A stretch of DNA of 64,000 nt, taken from Actinomadura spongiicola. GTDB lineage: Bacteria; Actinomycetota; Actinomycetes; Streptosporangiales; Streptosporangiaceae. The DNA lies in contig NZ_QVNQ01000004.1 in NCBI RefSeq assembly GCF_003432485.1, positions 620,001 to 684,000 on the forward strand, written 5' to 3'. Position numbers and translations under genes: made by a program. Below are positions 33,168-40,889 of this stretch, one piece after another. The notes under the pieces were generated by a model that ran no database searches, was not told where the DNA came from, and saw only the letters and a program-made list of their open reading frames with translations. Numbering within the stretch: the stretch's first letter is position 1; every line of letters begins with the position of its first letter.

Positions 33168-34217
33168 ATGTCCCGTCGTGCCGCCACGCTCACCACAGCG
33201 AGCGTGATCGTCCTCGTGCTCGCCATCATCGGCTCCGTCATGCGCGTCCCGTACGTCGCGCTCACCCCCGGGCCCACGAGCAACACCCTCGGCACCAACG
33301 ACAAAGGCCAACCCCTCATCAGAATCGAAGGCCGCCAAACCTACCCCGGCGGCGGACACCTCAACTTCACCACCGTCACCTACCGAGGCGGACCCAGCGG
33401 ACGCATCGACCTCCTCACCGCCCTCCGCGGCTGGCTCGCCGACGACACCGCCATCGTCCCCGAAGAAACCATCTTCCCCCAGGACGAAACGCCGAAGCAG
33501 GTCGACGAAGAGAACACCCGCCAGATGGAGAACTCCCAACAGAACGCCGAAGCCGCCGCCCTCCACGAACTCGGCATCCCCATCTCCACCCGCGTCATCG
33601 TCGAAGGCGTCCAAAAAGGCCGCCCCGCCGACGGCATCCTCAAACCCGACGACGAGATCACCGCCGTCGACGGCGCCAAAGTCACCAACGTCGCCCAAGT
33701 CACCGGCACCATGGCCAAACACAAGATCGGCGACACCGTCACCGTCACCTACACCCGCGCCGGCAAACCCCACACCGCCACCCTCAAAACCGTCGCCACC
33801 CCCGGCGGCGACCGCGCCGCCGTCGGCATCGTCATCGCCGACCAGTACAAATTCCCCTTCAAAATCGACATCAGCGTCGGCGACATCGGCGGCCCCTCAG
33901 CCGGCCTCATGTTCTCCCTCGCCATCATCGACAAACTCACCCCAGGCCCCCTCACCCAAGGCCGCTTCATCGCCGGCACCGGCACCATCACCGCCAACGG
34001 CGAAGTCGGCCCCATCGGCGGCATCCAACAAAAAATGATCGCCGCCCGCCGCGCCGGCGCCACCGTCTTCCTCACCCCCAAAGACAACTGCGCCGACGCC
34101 GCCGCCTCCCGCCCCGACGGCCTCCGCCTCATCCGCGCCGACACCCTCCACGGCACCCTCCAAGCCATCAACGCCCTCACCAGCGGCAAAGGCCCCATCC
34201 CCAGCTGCACCCGATGA
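33168..34217 (+). CDS. PDZ-domain, Lon-like (S16) membrane-anchored protease
   Basis: A 349-residue YlbL/Rv3194c-type protein. One N-terminal membrane helix (about 8-27) anchors it. A PDZ domain (about 140-215) includes GRPADGILKPDDEITAVDG, and the C-terminal S16 domain has the catalytic Ser in GDIGGPSAGLMFSLAI (about 250) and the Lys in GIQQKMIAARRAG (about 290). Both dyad residues are present. It would cleave proteins on the outer face of the membrane; substrates are unknown. Codon use in this gene is strongly C- and A-ending. It ends 45 bp before the tRNA gene. Confidence 0.9.
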   Translation: MSRRAATLTTASVIVLVLAIIGSVMRVPYVALTPGPTSNTLGTNDKGQPLIRIEGRQTYPGGGHLNFTTVTYRGGPSGRIDLLTALRGWLADDTAIVPEETIFPQDETPKQVDEENTRQMENSQQNAEAAALHELGIPISTRVIVEGVQKGRPADGILKPDDEITAVDGAKVTNVAQVTGTMAKHKIGDTVTVTYTRAGKPHTATLKTVATPGGDRAAVGIVIADQYKFPFKIDISVGDIGGPSAGLMFSLAIIDKLTPGPLTQGRFIAGTGTITANGEVGPIGGIQQKMIAARRAGATVFLTPKDNCADAAASRPDGLRLIRADTLHGTLQAINALTSGKGPIPSCTR

Positions 34218-34262
34218 CCCGTCCCCACCACCCCACCCCATGCCCTACACTTGAACCAACAC

Positions 34263-34336
34263 CGCGGGGTGGAGCAGTTCGGTAGCTCGCTGGGCTCATA
34301 ACCCAGAGGTCGCAGGTTCAAATCCTGCCCCCGCTA
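34263..34336 (+). tRNA. Initiator tRNA-fMet (CAT), copy 1
   Basis: A 74-nt cloverleaf with anticodon CAT in loop CTCATAA. Three consecutive G-C pairs in the anticodon stem (CTGGG/CCCAG) and an unpaired first position (C1 opposite T72) mark it as an initiator. The T arm is GCAGG-TTCAAAT-CCTGC. CCA is not encoded. A TACACT -10 (34246-34251) lies 11 bp upstream, but no good -35 is visible at the right distance, unlike copy 2. Confidence 0.95.
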
Positions 34337-34394
34337 CGGATCTGGGTCCCCATGGTCGGCGCTTTGCGTCTTCCCTGGGGATCCTTCGCTTTTT

Positions 34395-34414
34395 CCGGGG
34401 GGACGACCCCCCGG
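34395..34414 (+). terminator. Terminator hairpin after tRNA-fMet copy 1
   Basis: CCGGGGGG-ACGA-CCCCCCGG, an 8-bp all-GC stem with a 4-nt loop, 58 nt after the tRNA. It is identical to the hairpin at 43637-43656. Confidence 0.6.
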
Positions 34415-34506
34415 AGCCCCCCGTGCCTCCGCCATCCCCCACCCGCCCGCCCCCGGGGCTCCGCCCCTGTCCCCCTTGGGGCTTCGCCCGCCCTGTCCCT
34501 CCATCG

Positions 34507-34569
34507 ATCCGGGACCACCTACGCCGCCGCGGTATCGCCAGCACGATCCCGGTCCCCGCTGACCAGAAC
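34507..34569 (+). pseudogene. IS5-like transposase remnant
   Basis: A 21-codon fragment reading IRDHLRRRGIASTIPVPADQ, the sequence seen in the middle of many IS5-type transposases. It has no start, no stop and no surrounding element. It abuts the IS630-type fragment, so two different insertion sequences have been joined by deletion. Confidence 0.5.
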
Positions 34570-34574
34570 GGTAG

Positions 34575-34940
34575 TTCCTTGTCGCGATCGACAAGGCCGT
34601 GCCCGCCGAACTGGAGGTGCACCTGATCTGCGACAACCTGGCCACTCACAAGACACCGCTCGTCCACGAATGGCTGGCCCGCCACCCTCGCTTCCACGTG
34701 CATTTCACCCCGACCGGGTCGTCCTGGCTCAACCAGGTCGAACGCTGGTTCGCCTACCTCACCACCCAGCTCACCCAACGCGGCGTCCACAAAAGCGTCC
34801 AAGCTCTCGAAGCCGACGTCCGCGCCTGGATCCAGCAGTGGAACAACAACCCCAAGCCGTGCGTGTGGACCAAGCCCGCCGAAGAAATCCTCAGCTCCCT
34901 CGCCCGATATCTACAAGAATTTTCAGGCGCAGAACACTAG
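34575..34940 (+). pseudogene. IS630-family transposase, C-terminal fragment
   Basis: About 121 codons from the catalytic half of an IS630 DDE transposase: FLVAIDKAVPAELEVHLICDN holds the second catalytic Asp, and HFTPTGSSWLNQVERWFAYL carries the conserved SSWLNQVE block with the final Glu. The N-terminal helix-turn-helix and the first catalytic Asp are missing, so it is not functional. No terminal inverted repeats were found. Confidence 0.85.
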
Positions 34941-34948
34941 TCGCCCCG

Positions 34949-35155
34949 TTAGAGGCCGAGGACGCCAGCCTTGATCTGGGTGAGGAGAGTCGCCAGGACA
35001 GCCTGGGACAGGGGCAGGTACGGGCCGTCCGGGTCTTTGGAGTCTCGGATGCCGATGACTCGGGCTTCAAGTTCAGCTATCTGGACGCAGTTGCCTTCCC
35101 TGGTGTAAGTCGACGTCCTCCACGCCACGCTCTTCGACGTCCTCGCGGTATCCAT
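34949..35155 (-). CDS. DUF397 protein
   Basis: A 68-residue DUF397 protein: WRTSTYTREGNCVQIAEL followed by IGIRDSKDPDGPYLPLS is the full family signature. In streptomycete-type actinobacteria these proteins pair with XRE regulators carrying DUF5753, often as antitoxin-like or developmental modules. Such a regulator is at 36040-36903 but on the other strand, so this copy is separated from the usual operon arrangement. ATG 35155 is the natural start. Confidence 0.9.
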   Translation of the reverse strand: MDTARTSKSVAWRTSTYTREGNCVQIAELEARVIGIRDSKDPDGPYLPLSQAVLATLLTQIKAGVLGL

Positions 35156-35263
35156 GCGCGGACGTTAGCTCGCTGTGGAATCCCTTGACCAGAGCTGCAT
35201 AGGCGGGAGAGTCTCCTAGACGAGATGCCTCTCTTCGCCTCACCATCGATGACGGAGGCCGTC

Positions 35264-35500
35264 ATGGCGCTGCGGTTGCTCGCGATCGACCCGAACACGC
35301 AGGGCGGAAACTGCCTGGCTGTCCACCTCGATGAGGACACAGGCGACATCCTCTTCCAGGGCTGGACCGAGGCGGCCCCGCAGGTGCTCGCCGAGGCGAA
35401 GGGGAACAGTCCTCTCGCTCCGCACGAGAGTCTGGTGAGGTTCCCGGCCCGGATGCGGGAGACCATCTTGGAGGCGCTACGTGACAACGCCGAGACCTGA
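35264..35500 (+). CDS. Small hypothetical protein upstream of DUF6879 gene
   Basis: A 78-residue protein with a LLAIDPNTQGGNCLAVHLDE segment and a helical C-terminus. I do not recognise a named domain, but its position directly before a DUF6879 gene, overlapping it by 20 bp, is suggestive of a functional pair. ATG 35264 has GGAGG 6 nt upstream and is preferred to ATG 35225. Confidence 0.7.
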   Translation: MALRLLAIDPNTQGGNCLAVHLDEDTGDILFQGWTEAAPQVLAEAKGNSPLAPHESLVRFPARMRETILEALRDNAET

Positions 35501-36020
35501 CGATCTCGACGCAGAGGACTTCGCCGCACTGTTTGCCACGGCGCGGCGGACGGCGGTTCACCTCGAACTGAGGGATGCCTACACGCCTGATGACCCGCTG
35601 TTCCTGCGCTGGCTGGACGGTTATGTGACCTCTGCCGACATCGCCGAGCAAGAGCACGAGTGGGCCGAGATCGTACGGACTGCGGTGGGGCGCGGCGTCA
35701 CCATGCGTCGTGTCCGGGTCGTCTCTGAGCCTCTGGCCCCGTTCACCCGATTCGAGTACGAAGGGGCCGGCGCGCTCAATGAGGCGGCCGGCGAGCAGGT
35801 CCGTTGGTTGCCTCGCCGGCAGGCTGGCGGTCTGTGCTTGCCCGCCAATGACTATTGGGTGTTGGACGATCGTCTCGTTCGGTTCGGCTACTTCTCCGGC
35901 GTCGGGGACTACGTTGGCGCAGAACTGACCGACGATCCGGCTGTGGCGGAGCAGTGCGGTAGCGCTTTCGAGGGAGCATGGGAGCGAGCGATTCCGCATA
36001 AGGACTACCGCCCGCAGTAG
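35481..36020 (+). CDS. DUF6879-family protein
   Basis: A 179-residue protein with the DUF6879 features AEDFAALFATARRTAVHLEL near the N-terminus, WLPRRQAGGLCLPANDYWVLDD in the middle (read as adjoining parts) and VRFGYFSG. The function is unknown; the family is found with DUF397 and XRE-DUF5753 genes, exactly the neighbours here. GTG 35481 overlaps the preceding gene. The XRE regulator starts 19 bp downstream, so the three genes form one transcription unit. Confidence 0.8.
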   Translation: MTTPRPDDLDAEDFAALFATARRTAVHLELRDAYTPDDPLFLRWLDGYVTSADIAEQEHEWAEIVRTAVGRGVTMRRVRVVSEPLAPFTRFEYEGAGALNEAAGEQVRWLPRRQAGGLCLPANDYWVLDDRLVRFGYFSGVGDYVGAELTDDPAVAEQCGSAFEGAWERAIPHKDYRPQ

Positions 36021-36039
36021 CCGATTCGATACTGACACC

Positions 36040-36903
36040 GTGCCTTCACCCCAGTACCCGGCTGTTCAAGCAGCTCGGCAGGCCCTCGCCGACCGCCTGC
36101 GCGAGATCCGCCTGAACTCGGGGATCAAGACCCAATACCTCGCCGAAGCCGCCGGATGGGACAGATGGAAGGTCGGCAAGATCGAGCATGCTCGACGGCC
36201 GCCGACCGCCGCCGACATCAGGGCCTGGTGCCGCGTCTGTGACGCCGAGGACCAGTGCGAGGACCTCATAGCGGCTCTGCAGTCTGTGGACTCTGCCTAT
36301 GCGACCTGGAAGCGCCTCCAGCGAGGTAAAGGCGGCCTGAGGCGGCTCCAGGAGAGTCGCCTTGCCCTGTACGAAGGGGCCTCCACCGACTGGACGTACT
36401 GTTCTCAGGTCGTGCCCGGCCTCCTCCAGACTCGGGATTACGTAACTGAGTTGCTTACTCTCATCTCCCGTCGATCGGGCGGGCCTGACGACGATGTACC
36501 AGGAGCGGCAGCCGCTCGCATTGACCGGCAGCGTGTTCTGTGGCGCCCTGGTCGTAAGTTCCTGTTCCTGATGGAAGAGGCGGCGCTGTACTACCGCCTC
36601 GGTGAACCACAAGTAATGCTCAATCAGCTCTCGCACCTGGCGAACATCACAGCGTCCGCGATCCCTTCGGTGGCGCTGGGAGTGCTCCCCTTCGCTCGTG
36701 CACGTTCTCAGTGGGTGTTGGAGAACTTCACCGTGTTCGACGGCAACAAGGTGGAGGTGGAGATCCTGTCTGCCCTGGTCACCATCACCGTGCCGGGCGA
36801 GGTCTCCTTGTATTTGGCTGCGTTTGAAGATCTTTACCGCTCTGCCGTCTTTGGAGACGAAGCGGGGAGGCTGATCGAGGCAGCGGCCGACACCTACCGC
36901 TGA
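36040..36903 (+). CDS. XRE-family regulator with DUF5753 domain
   Basis: A 287-residue protein. The N-terminal helix-turn-helix is ALADRLREIRLNSGIKTQYL and AGWDRWKVGKIEHARRPPT (about 15-55). The DUF5753 domain (about 95-285) has the typical YCSQVVPGLLQTRDYVTELL, RQRVLWRPGRKFLFLMEEAA and VTITVPGEVSLYLAAFEDL. It is a transcription regulator of the type paired with DUF397/DUF6879 proteins. GTG 36040 follows the DUF6879 gene by 19 bp. Confidence 0.92.
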   Translation: MPSPQYPAVQAARQALADRLREIRLNSGIKTQYLAEAAGWDRWKVGKIEHARRPPTAADIRAWCRVCDAEDQCEDLIAALQSVDSAYATWKRLQRGKGGLRRLQESRLALYEGASTDWTYCSQVVPGLLQTRDYVTELLTLISRRSGGPDDDVPGAAAARIDRQRVLWRPGRKFLFLMEEAALYYRLGEPQVMLNQLSHLANITASAIPSVALGVLPFARARSQWVLENFTVFDGNKVEVEILSALVTITVPGEVSLYLAAFEDLYRSAVFGDEAGRLIEAAADTYR

Positions 36904-37031
36904 GGTTGTCTGCCTCCTTTTGCCTCTCTTCTGGTGCGGAGCGCTCGCCGCAAGCCAGTGTCGTGTGACACGAGGTCCGCCGTTCGGTGTGGAACAGCAG
37001 GACGGGCCCGGTACCGAATCGGGAGTCACCG

Positions 37032-37446
37032 ATGACGACAGCAGCCCAGGAGACGCGGAAGATTTTTATGGATCATGAGTTCCTCTCACCACCGGCGACA
37101 GTGGGCATCGCCCGCCGTGCGGCGGTGCGGCTCTCGTCATGTGGGGCTGTCCGAGCGACAGGCGGAAGATGCCCAGTTGGTGGTGTGCGAGCTGGTGACG
37201 AACTCGGTCACTCAGGCAAGCCACAAGAAGATCCGGGTTCGGATCTGTGAAGAGGTGGTCAACACACTCACCGTCGAGGTATGGGACCCCGGCCCGGCAT
37301 CGCCCCGGTGCAGGTCTCTGCAGCTCGACGCCGAGAACGGGCGTGGGCTCTTCATCGTGAAGAGGCTGGCCGCCTACACCGGCTGGCGGCCCGCTGGCGA
37401 GGGCGAGTGGGTCTTCGCCGTTTTGGAGGTACGTCCCAATGTCTGA
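37032..37446 (+). pseudogene. Anti-sigma-factor-like ATP-binding protein, apparently frameshifted
   Basis: The gene is a HATPase_c_2 protein of the anti-sigma/SpoIIAB-like kind common beside XRE-DUF5753 genes. The N-terminal third reads correctly from ATG 37032 (MTTAAQ..., EFLSPPATVGIARRAAVRL). The rest is in the +1 frame: VGLSERQAEDAQLVVCELVT (N box), VEVWDPGPA (G1) and ENGRGLFIVKRLAA (G2). The switch lies at about 37105-37145. A single extra base explains it. An alternative is that the +1 frame starts at ATG 37075 with an unrelated N-terminus, giving 123 residues. Confidence 0.7.
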
Positions 37447-37619
37447 AAGCACCGCAGTCATCGCGGGCGAAACCGCTCGTCTCTGTACAGGCCGCCTTGG
37501 AGATCGCCCATGGCGCCTACGAACAGGCGATGGTGCAGCACGGCCAGCTGCCCGCCCAAATCAAGGCCACCCGAGCGTTGGCCGAACAGAACATCCAAGA
37601 GCTGGAGAACGAGGAGTAG
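37439..37619 (+). pseudogene. Small coiled-coil protein, possibly frameshifted
   Basis: ATG 37439 opens MSESTAVIAGETAR and then runs into an Arg/Pro-rich nonsense frame. The +1 frame gives a convincing helix from about 37475 to the stop at 37619: VSVQAALEIAHGAYEQAMVQ then LPAQIKATRALAEQNIQELE. Joining the two frames near 37475 would give a protein of about 60 residues. If so, two adjacent genes have the same kind of shift. The 205 bp after it hold no convincing gene. Confidence 0.4.
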
Positions 37620-37824
37620 TCCCCGCAACGACACCTTGGGCTCACGTCGTGGAACCGCGAACTGGTTTCCTCACGCCCGGTCTCAGCTGATTGCCGTGAG
37701 CCTCGGCGCGCGGGTTCCGGGGGTCGATGCCGCGGACGAGCGCCCACTCACCTCCGCAGCCTGGGGCAGCAGGCGCGCACCCAGGTCGCGGAACCACACA
37801 TCAGGCGCGCCGCTGGAGGTCACG

Positions 37825-38301
37825 ATGACCATCACCACCGAACGGGCGGCCACGGTCGCCAAGGACCCTCGCGACCTGGTGACGCTGGAGCAGTTCCAGG
37901 TCATGGTCGACGACGTGGTGACCTTCGACAAGGTCACCCGTCCTTACGCCGAGGCGGGCGTCGAGCAGTTCCTGGTTTTCCTTAAAGCGTGGGGAGCCAC
38001 CATGGCCGAGGTCGGCGGCGACCCGCGTGCCTGGGTGAAGTTCGCGCCGTCGCCCGCCGTCGACAAGATTTGGCACCGCTCGATGATGCGCACCCGCACC
38101 TTCGCCGAGGTGTGCGACCGGGTCGCGGGCCGGTACATGCACCACTTGCCGATCATGGACGAGGACATCCGTTCCGGGCAGGCGTCCGCGCGTGGCCTGG
38201 CGGCGATGCGCGCCACCGGGTACCACGTCGATCTGGAATGGTGGATGGACGGCGAGTCCTGCTGCCCTGAGAACTGCGCGCAGCCACCTCACACCGCCTG
38301 A
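37825..38301 (+). CDS. GRDP (DUF1399)-like protein
   Basis: A 158-residue protein. The block KFAPSPAVDKIWHRSMMRTR, FAEVCDRVAGRYMHHLPIMD resembles the repeated unit of glycine-rich domain proteins (DUF1399), in which a WH-H pattern is conserved (DxxWHxHxLxTxxYxxxCxxxxGxxxxHxP). The function is unknown. The C-terminus ends in a Cys pair (CCPENC). ATG 37825 has GGAGG 5 nt upstream. It is followed after 21 bp by a phosphotransferase gene and probably works with it. Confidence 0.55.
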   Translation: MTITTERAATVAKDPRDLVTLEQFQVMVDDVVTFDKVTRPYAEAGVEQFLVFLKAWGATMAEVGGDPRAWVKFAPSPAVDKIWHRSMMRTRTFAEVCDRVAGRYMHHLPIMDEDIRSGQASARGLAAMRATGYHVDLEWWMDGESCCPENCAQPPHTA

Positions 38302-38322
38302 TCCGACGACGGGGATTGATCA

Positions 38323-39135
38323 ATGCGAAGCGACTGGTCCGCACTGCCGTCCGAGGTGCTCGGGGCGATCATGGCGCACACCGGGCCGATCCACGGGGTT
38401 GAGCCTGCGCCCGCCGGCAATCACGCGGACGTCGCCGCGACCATCCACGCTGGCCGCAGGCGGCTGTTCCTCAAGGCTGCCCGCAAGGCCGAGCCTGACA
38501 CCGATGGCCCGGAGGTCCGGTCCCTGCGTTGGGAAGCCGCGATCAATCCCTATGTCACCGAGTACGCCCCCCGCCTTCACTGGACGGTGGAGGCCGGGGG
38601 GTGGCTCGTCTTGGCCTTCGAGCACGTCCAGGCCCGCCATGCCGACTATTCGCCGGGTTCGGCGGACCTGGACGTCTTGACGAAGGTCATCGACGGCCTC
38701 CAGGACCGCCCTGTCCCGCCGGTGCTCGAACGCAAGCGCGTCGAGCGACGCTGGGAGGCAATGGCCGACGTCACAATGCTTGCTGGCGACACATTGCTTC
38801 ACGCCGATCTGAACCCCGCCAACGTCCTGCTCGGTGACGACGGGTCGGTCTTCTTGGTGGACTGGACGTTCGCTGGCCGTGGTGCCGCGTTCCTGGAGCT
38901 GGCGTTGCTCGTTCCCTGGCTGTTGAAGGCTGGGCATACGCCCGCCCAGACGGAGAGGTGGCTCTCCCGATTCCCCGTGTGGACGAACACCGACCATGCA
39001 GCCATCGATCTGTTCAGCCGGGTCTTCGCCGACAAATGGAAACTCAACCTTGCCGCCAATGACGCCGACTGGGCGAGAGAGCACGCCGACGCCGCCCGGC
39101 AGTGGGCTCATCATCGGCTGGGGGATGGGCGGTAA
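38323..39135 (+). CDS. Aminoglycoside/choline-type phosphotransferase
   Basis: A 270-residue APH-fold kinase. The catalytic loop is LLHADLNPANVLL (about 165-177), with Ala in place of the usual Gly of HGD, and the metal-binding Asp is in FLVDWTFAGRG (about 186). The N-lobe includes the ATP lysine candidate LFLKAARK. Such proteins phosphorylate small molecules, including aminoglycosides, but many have unrelated substrates. No resistance claim can be made from the sequence. It follows the GRDP-like gene closely. Confidence 0.85.
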   Translation: MRSDWSALPSEVLGAIMAHTGPIHGVEPAPAGNHADVAATIHAGRRRLFLKAARKAEPDTDGPEVRSLRWEAAINPYVTEYAPRLHWTVEAGGWLVLAFEHVQARHADYSPGSADLDVLTKVIDGLQDRPVPPVLERKRVERRWEAMADVTMLAGDTLLHADLNPANVLLGDDGSVFLVDWTFAGRGAAFLELALLVPWLLKAGHTPAQTERWLSRFPVWTNTDHAAIDLFSRVFADKWKLNLAANDADWAREHADAARQWAHHRLGDGR

Positions 39136-39154
39136 CGACCTACGCGCGGACGGG

Positions 39155-39295
39155 TCAGTCTTCGGTCGAGAGACGAGGGAAACGTTGCCGCCACCAGTCC
39201 TCACGGTGCTGGACGTTGCTTTCAATAACCTGAGCCATCGACTGGATGGTTGGCCACAGTCGCCCGGTGGTTTCGCATCTCTGAGATGGGGTCAC
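39155..39295 (-). CDS. Possible 46-residue ORF or gene remnant
   Basis: GTG 39295 to TGA 39155 encodes 46 residues with protein-like composition (TGRLWPTIQSMAQVIESNV and REDWWRQRFPRL). There is no Shine-Dalgarno motif and I do not recognise it. It may be the C-terminal remnant of a larger gene. Confidence 0.25.
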   Translation of the reverse strand: MTPSQRCETTGRLWPTIQSMAQVIESNVQHREDWWRQRFPRLSTED

Positions 39296-39413
39296 GCTTG
39301 TTAAGCGGTCGCGCTGTCAGGCGGGCTCGTTGGGCTGATCTGGCTGGCGACGGAGTTTGGTGAGATTGGGCTGTGAGGTCGCGGACGGTTCTACAGATCC
39401 TGGTGGTCGGAGC

Positions 39414-39617
39414 CTAGGGGGTCCAGTGCTGATTCGGCGCGCTGGGCGCGGTGGCCTCGCCGCGAACTCGGTCGGATTTCGGCCTTCGCTTCGGCTTCGC
39501 CTCGGTGGGCTTGGCGAGTGCGTTGTGGGCGGCTTCCTCGGCCGCTGGCGGCGTTGGGTCTGTGTGATCTGTCGTGTCGTCCCGGCACGGATGGCGGGTG
39601 CAGATGTCGCAATCCAC
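39414..39617 (-). CDS. Possible 67-residue Cys-containing protein
   Basis: GTG 39617 opens MDCDICTRHPCRDDTTDHTD, a Cys/His-rich start that could bind zinc, followed by a charged, Ala/Lys/Arg-rich tail. The ribosome-binding site (GGGAGG) is about 13 nt upstream, which is far. The 39136-39695 stretch otherwise holds nothing convincing. Confidence 0.3.
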   Translation of the reverse strand: MDCDICTRHPCRDDTTDHTDPTPPAAEEAAHNALAKPTEAKPKRRPKSDRVRGEATAPSAPNQHWTP

Positions 39618-39695
39618 ACCGAATCCGGGGGTCCTCCCTCATTCCAAGATCATCCGACTGGTCCCCGGCGTTCGCAACCTCTGTGGTCAGTACGG

Positions 39696-40775
39696 CTAAT
39701 CGAGGTGGGGGGTCAGGGTCAGGGCCAGGTGGAGGGTTAGGCGGTCTTGGCCGTTGGTTAGGGAGAGGGCTGTTAGGGCTTCTATGCGGCTTAGGCGGTG
39801 GTAGAGGGTTTGGCGGTGGATGTTCAGGGTTTGGGCGGTTTTCTGGGTGTTGCCTGCTTGGTCTAGGTAGGTGCGGGCTGTTTCCAGGAGGACGGGGTGA
39901 CCTTCGAGGCGCCTTGTGCCTTCGGTCTGGGTTGCCTGGGTCAGGGCCTTGTCGCCCGCGGTGCGGAGGAGGCGGAGGACGCCCAGGGACGTCCAGTCGC
40001 GGGCTTCGCCGGGGGCGGCGGTTCGGGCGGCCACGCGGGCGCGTTGCCAGCCCTCGTGGACGTCGTTGAGGGTGGGGCACGGGGAGAAGATGCCCGTTCG
40101 GACGGGGACGTTGCGTTCTTCTAGGAGGCGGCGGGCTCGGTCCACCGTGGTGGAGGCTTCTGCCGGGTGCAGGAGGACGTGGTCTCGTTGCCACACCGTG
40201 GTGAGGGTGGAGTGGGGGAGCAGCCACGGGTTGAGGGGCTCGGGGCTCGGGGAGCGGAGAACTGCCACGGTGAAGGGTGCGTCCGCCACGCCCGCGTTGG
40301 TCAGATCGTCTACCGCCTGGGTGCGGGCGTCGGGGTGGGTGGAGAGCAGGTCCGCGAGCTTCCAGCCCAGGTCGTCGCGTTCGCGTGCCTGGCGGGCCAT
40401 CAGTAGGCCGGCGCGTTCGCAGAGAGGCATCGCGTGGGACGCCTGGGTGTTCGTTATGTGCTCCTCGTCGTCCAGAAGCCACAGGTAGCCGTAGGTGACG
40501 TTGTTCCAGCGGATGGGGAGGCAGAGGCGGCCCAGTTGGTTGATCGAACGGTCGGCGGGGATTCGGACGGGCGTCGTGGCGCGGGTGATGCCGTAGCTCT
40601 CGAAACGGGCGCGGACGGCGGCCGTGGCGCGGCGGTGCAATATCGAGTCCATCCGGACCGGGTCGATCATGTCGCCGTGAGGGGCGTAGGCGACCAGGTG
40701 GAAATCGCGGTCCTCCAACGTGGCGGGCGCGTGGAGCAGGTCGGCCGCGTGTTCCGTGATCTCCTGGAGGTCCAT
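39696..40775 (-). CDS. PucR-family regulator, probable proline-utilisation regulator
   Basis: A 359-residue regulator with a GAF-like N-terminal region and a CdaR/PucR C-terminal helix-turn-helix (GNTQKTAQTLNIHRQTLYHR and LSRIEAL, about 310-340). It is divergent from the proline dehydrogenase gene 115 bp away, the arrangement of PutR/PruR-type activators that respond to proline. ATG 40775 has AAGG just upstream and begins the conserved MDLQEITEHAADLL; the in-frame ATG 40826 is less likely. The AT-rich region 40790-40840 probably carries its operator. Confidence 0.85.
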   Translation of the reverse strand: MDLQEITEHAADLLHAPATLEDRDFHLVAYAPHGDMIDPVRMDSILHRRATAAVRARFESYGITRATTPVRIPADRSINQLGRLCLPIRWNNVTYGYLWLLDDEEHITNTQASHAMPLCERAGLLMARQARERDDLGWKLADLLSTHPDARTQAVDDLTNAGVADAPFTVAVLRSPSPEPLNPWLLPHSTLTTVWQRDHVLLHPAEASTTVDRARRLLEERNVPVRTGIFSPCPTLNDVHEGWQRARVAARTAAPGEARDWTSLGVLRLLRTAGDKALTQATQTEGTRRLEGHPVLLETARTYLDQAGNTQKTAQTLNIHRQTLYHRLSRIEALTALSLTNGQDRLTLHLALTLTPHLD

Positions 40776-40889
40776 CCTTGGTCCTTCGTACGTTTGTATG
40801 AAGTATTGATGAGATGAAAGTGGCATCTGACTATACGAGGTTGGGGTGGCGGCTCCTAGCGTGCGAGGTGTTCAACGTCGGAGGTTCTG
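40776..40889. promoter_or_regulatory. Divergent pru promoter region
   Basis: A strikingly AT-rich 50-bp patch (40790-40840) in a GC-rich genome, with CGTACGTTTGTATG (an imperfect palindrome) and a TATACG hexamer. It lies between the PucR regulator and pruB and is the likely site of proline-responsive control. Confidence 0.45.

Larger units (their letters stand above)
34260..34475 (+). repeat. Direct repeat, copy 1: tRNA-fMet plus 3' flank
   Basis: These 216 bp are identical to 43502-43717, offset exactly 9,242 bp. The repeat begins at the tRNA gene itself and continues about 140 bp past it, through the terminator hairpin, then diverges within a C-run. The upstream sequences of the two copies are unrelated. 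Confidence 0.9.

Noticed and set aside
34296..34802. Minus-strand ORF ending in AGAGFEPATSGL
   Set aside because: The C-terminus is the antisense translation of tRNA-fMet; this peptide is a frequent false gene. The same tail appears opposite the second tRNA (43538-43843).
37683..37937. 84-codon minus-strand frame
   Set aside because: It mostly opposes the start of the GRDP-like gene, which has a good ribosome site; no recognisable motif.
38323..39135. Aminoglycoside resistance gene
   Set aside because: The APH fold alone does not show antibiotic specificity; the catalytic loop is atypical and the neighbour is not a resistance gene.
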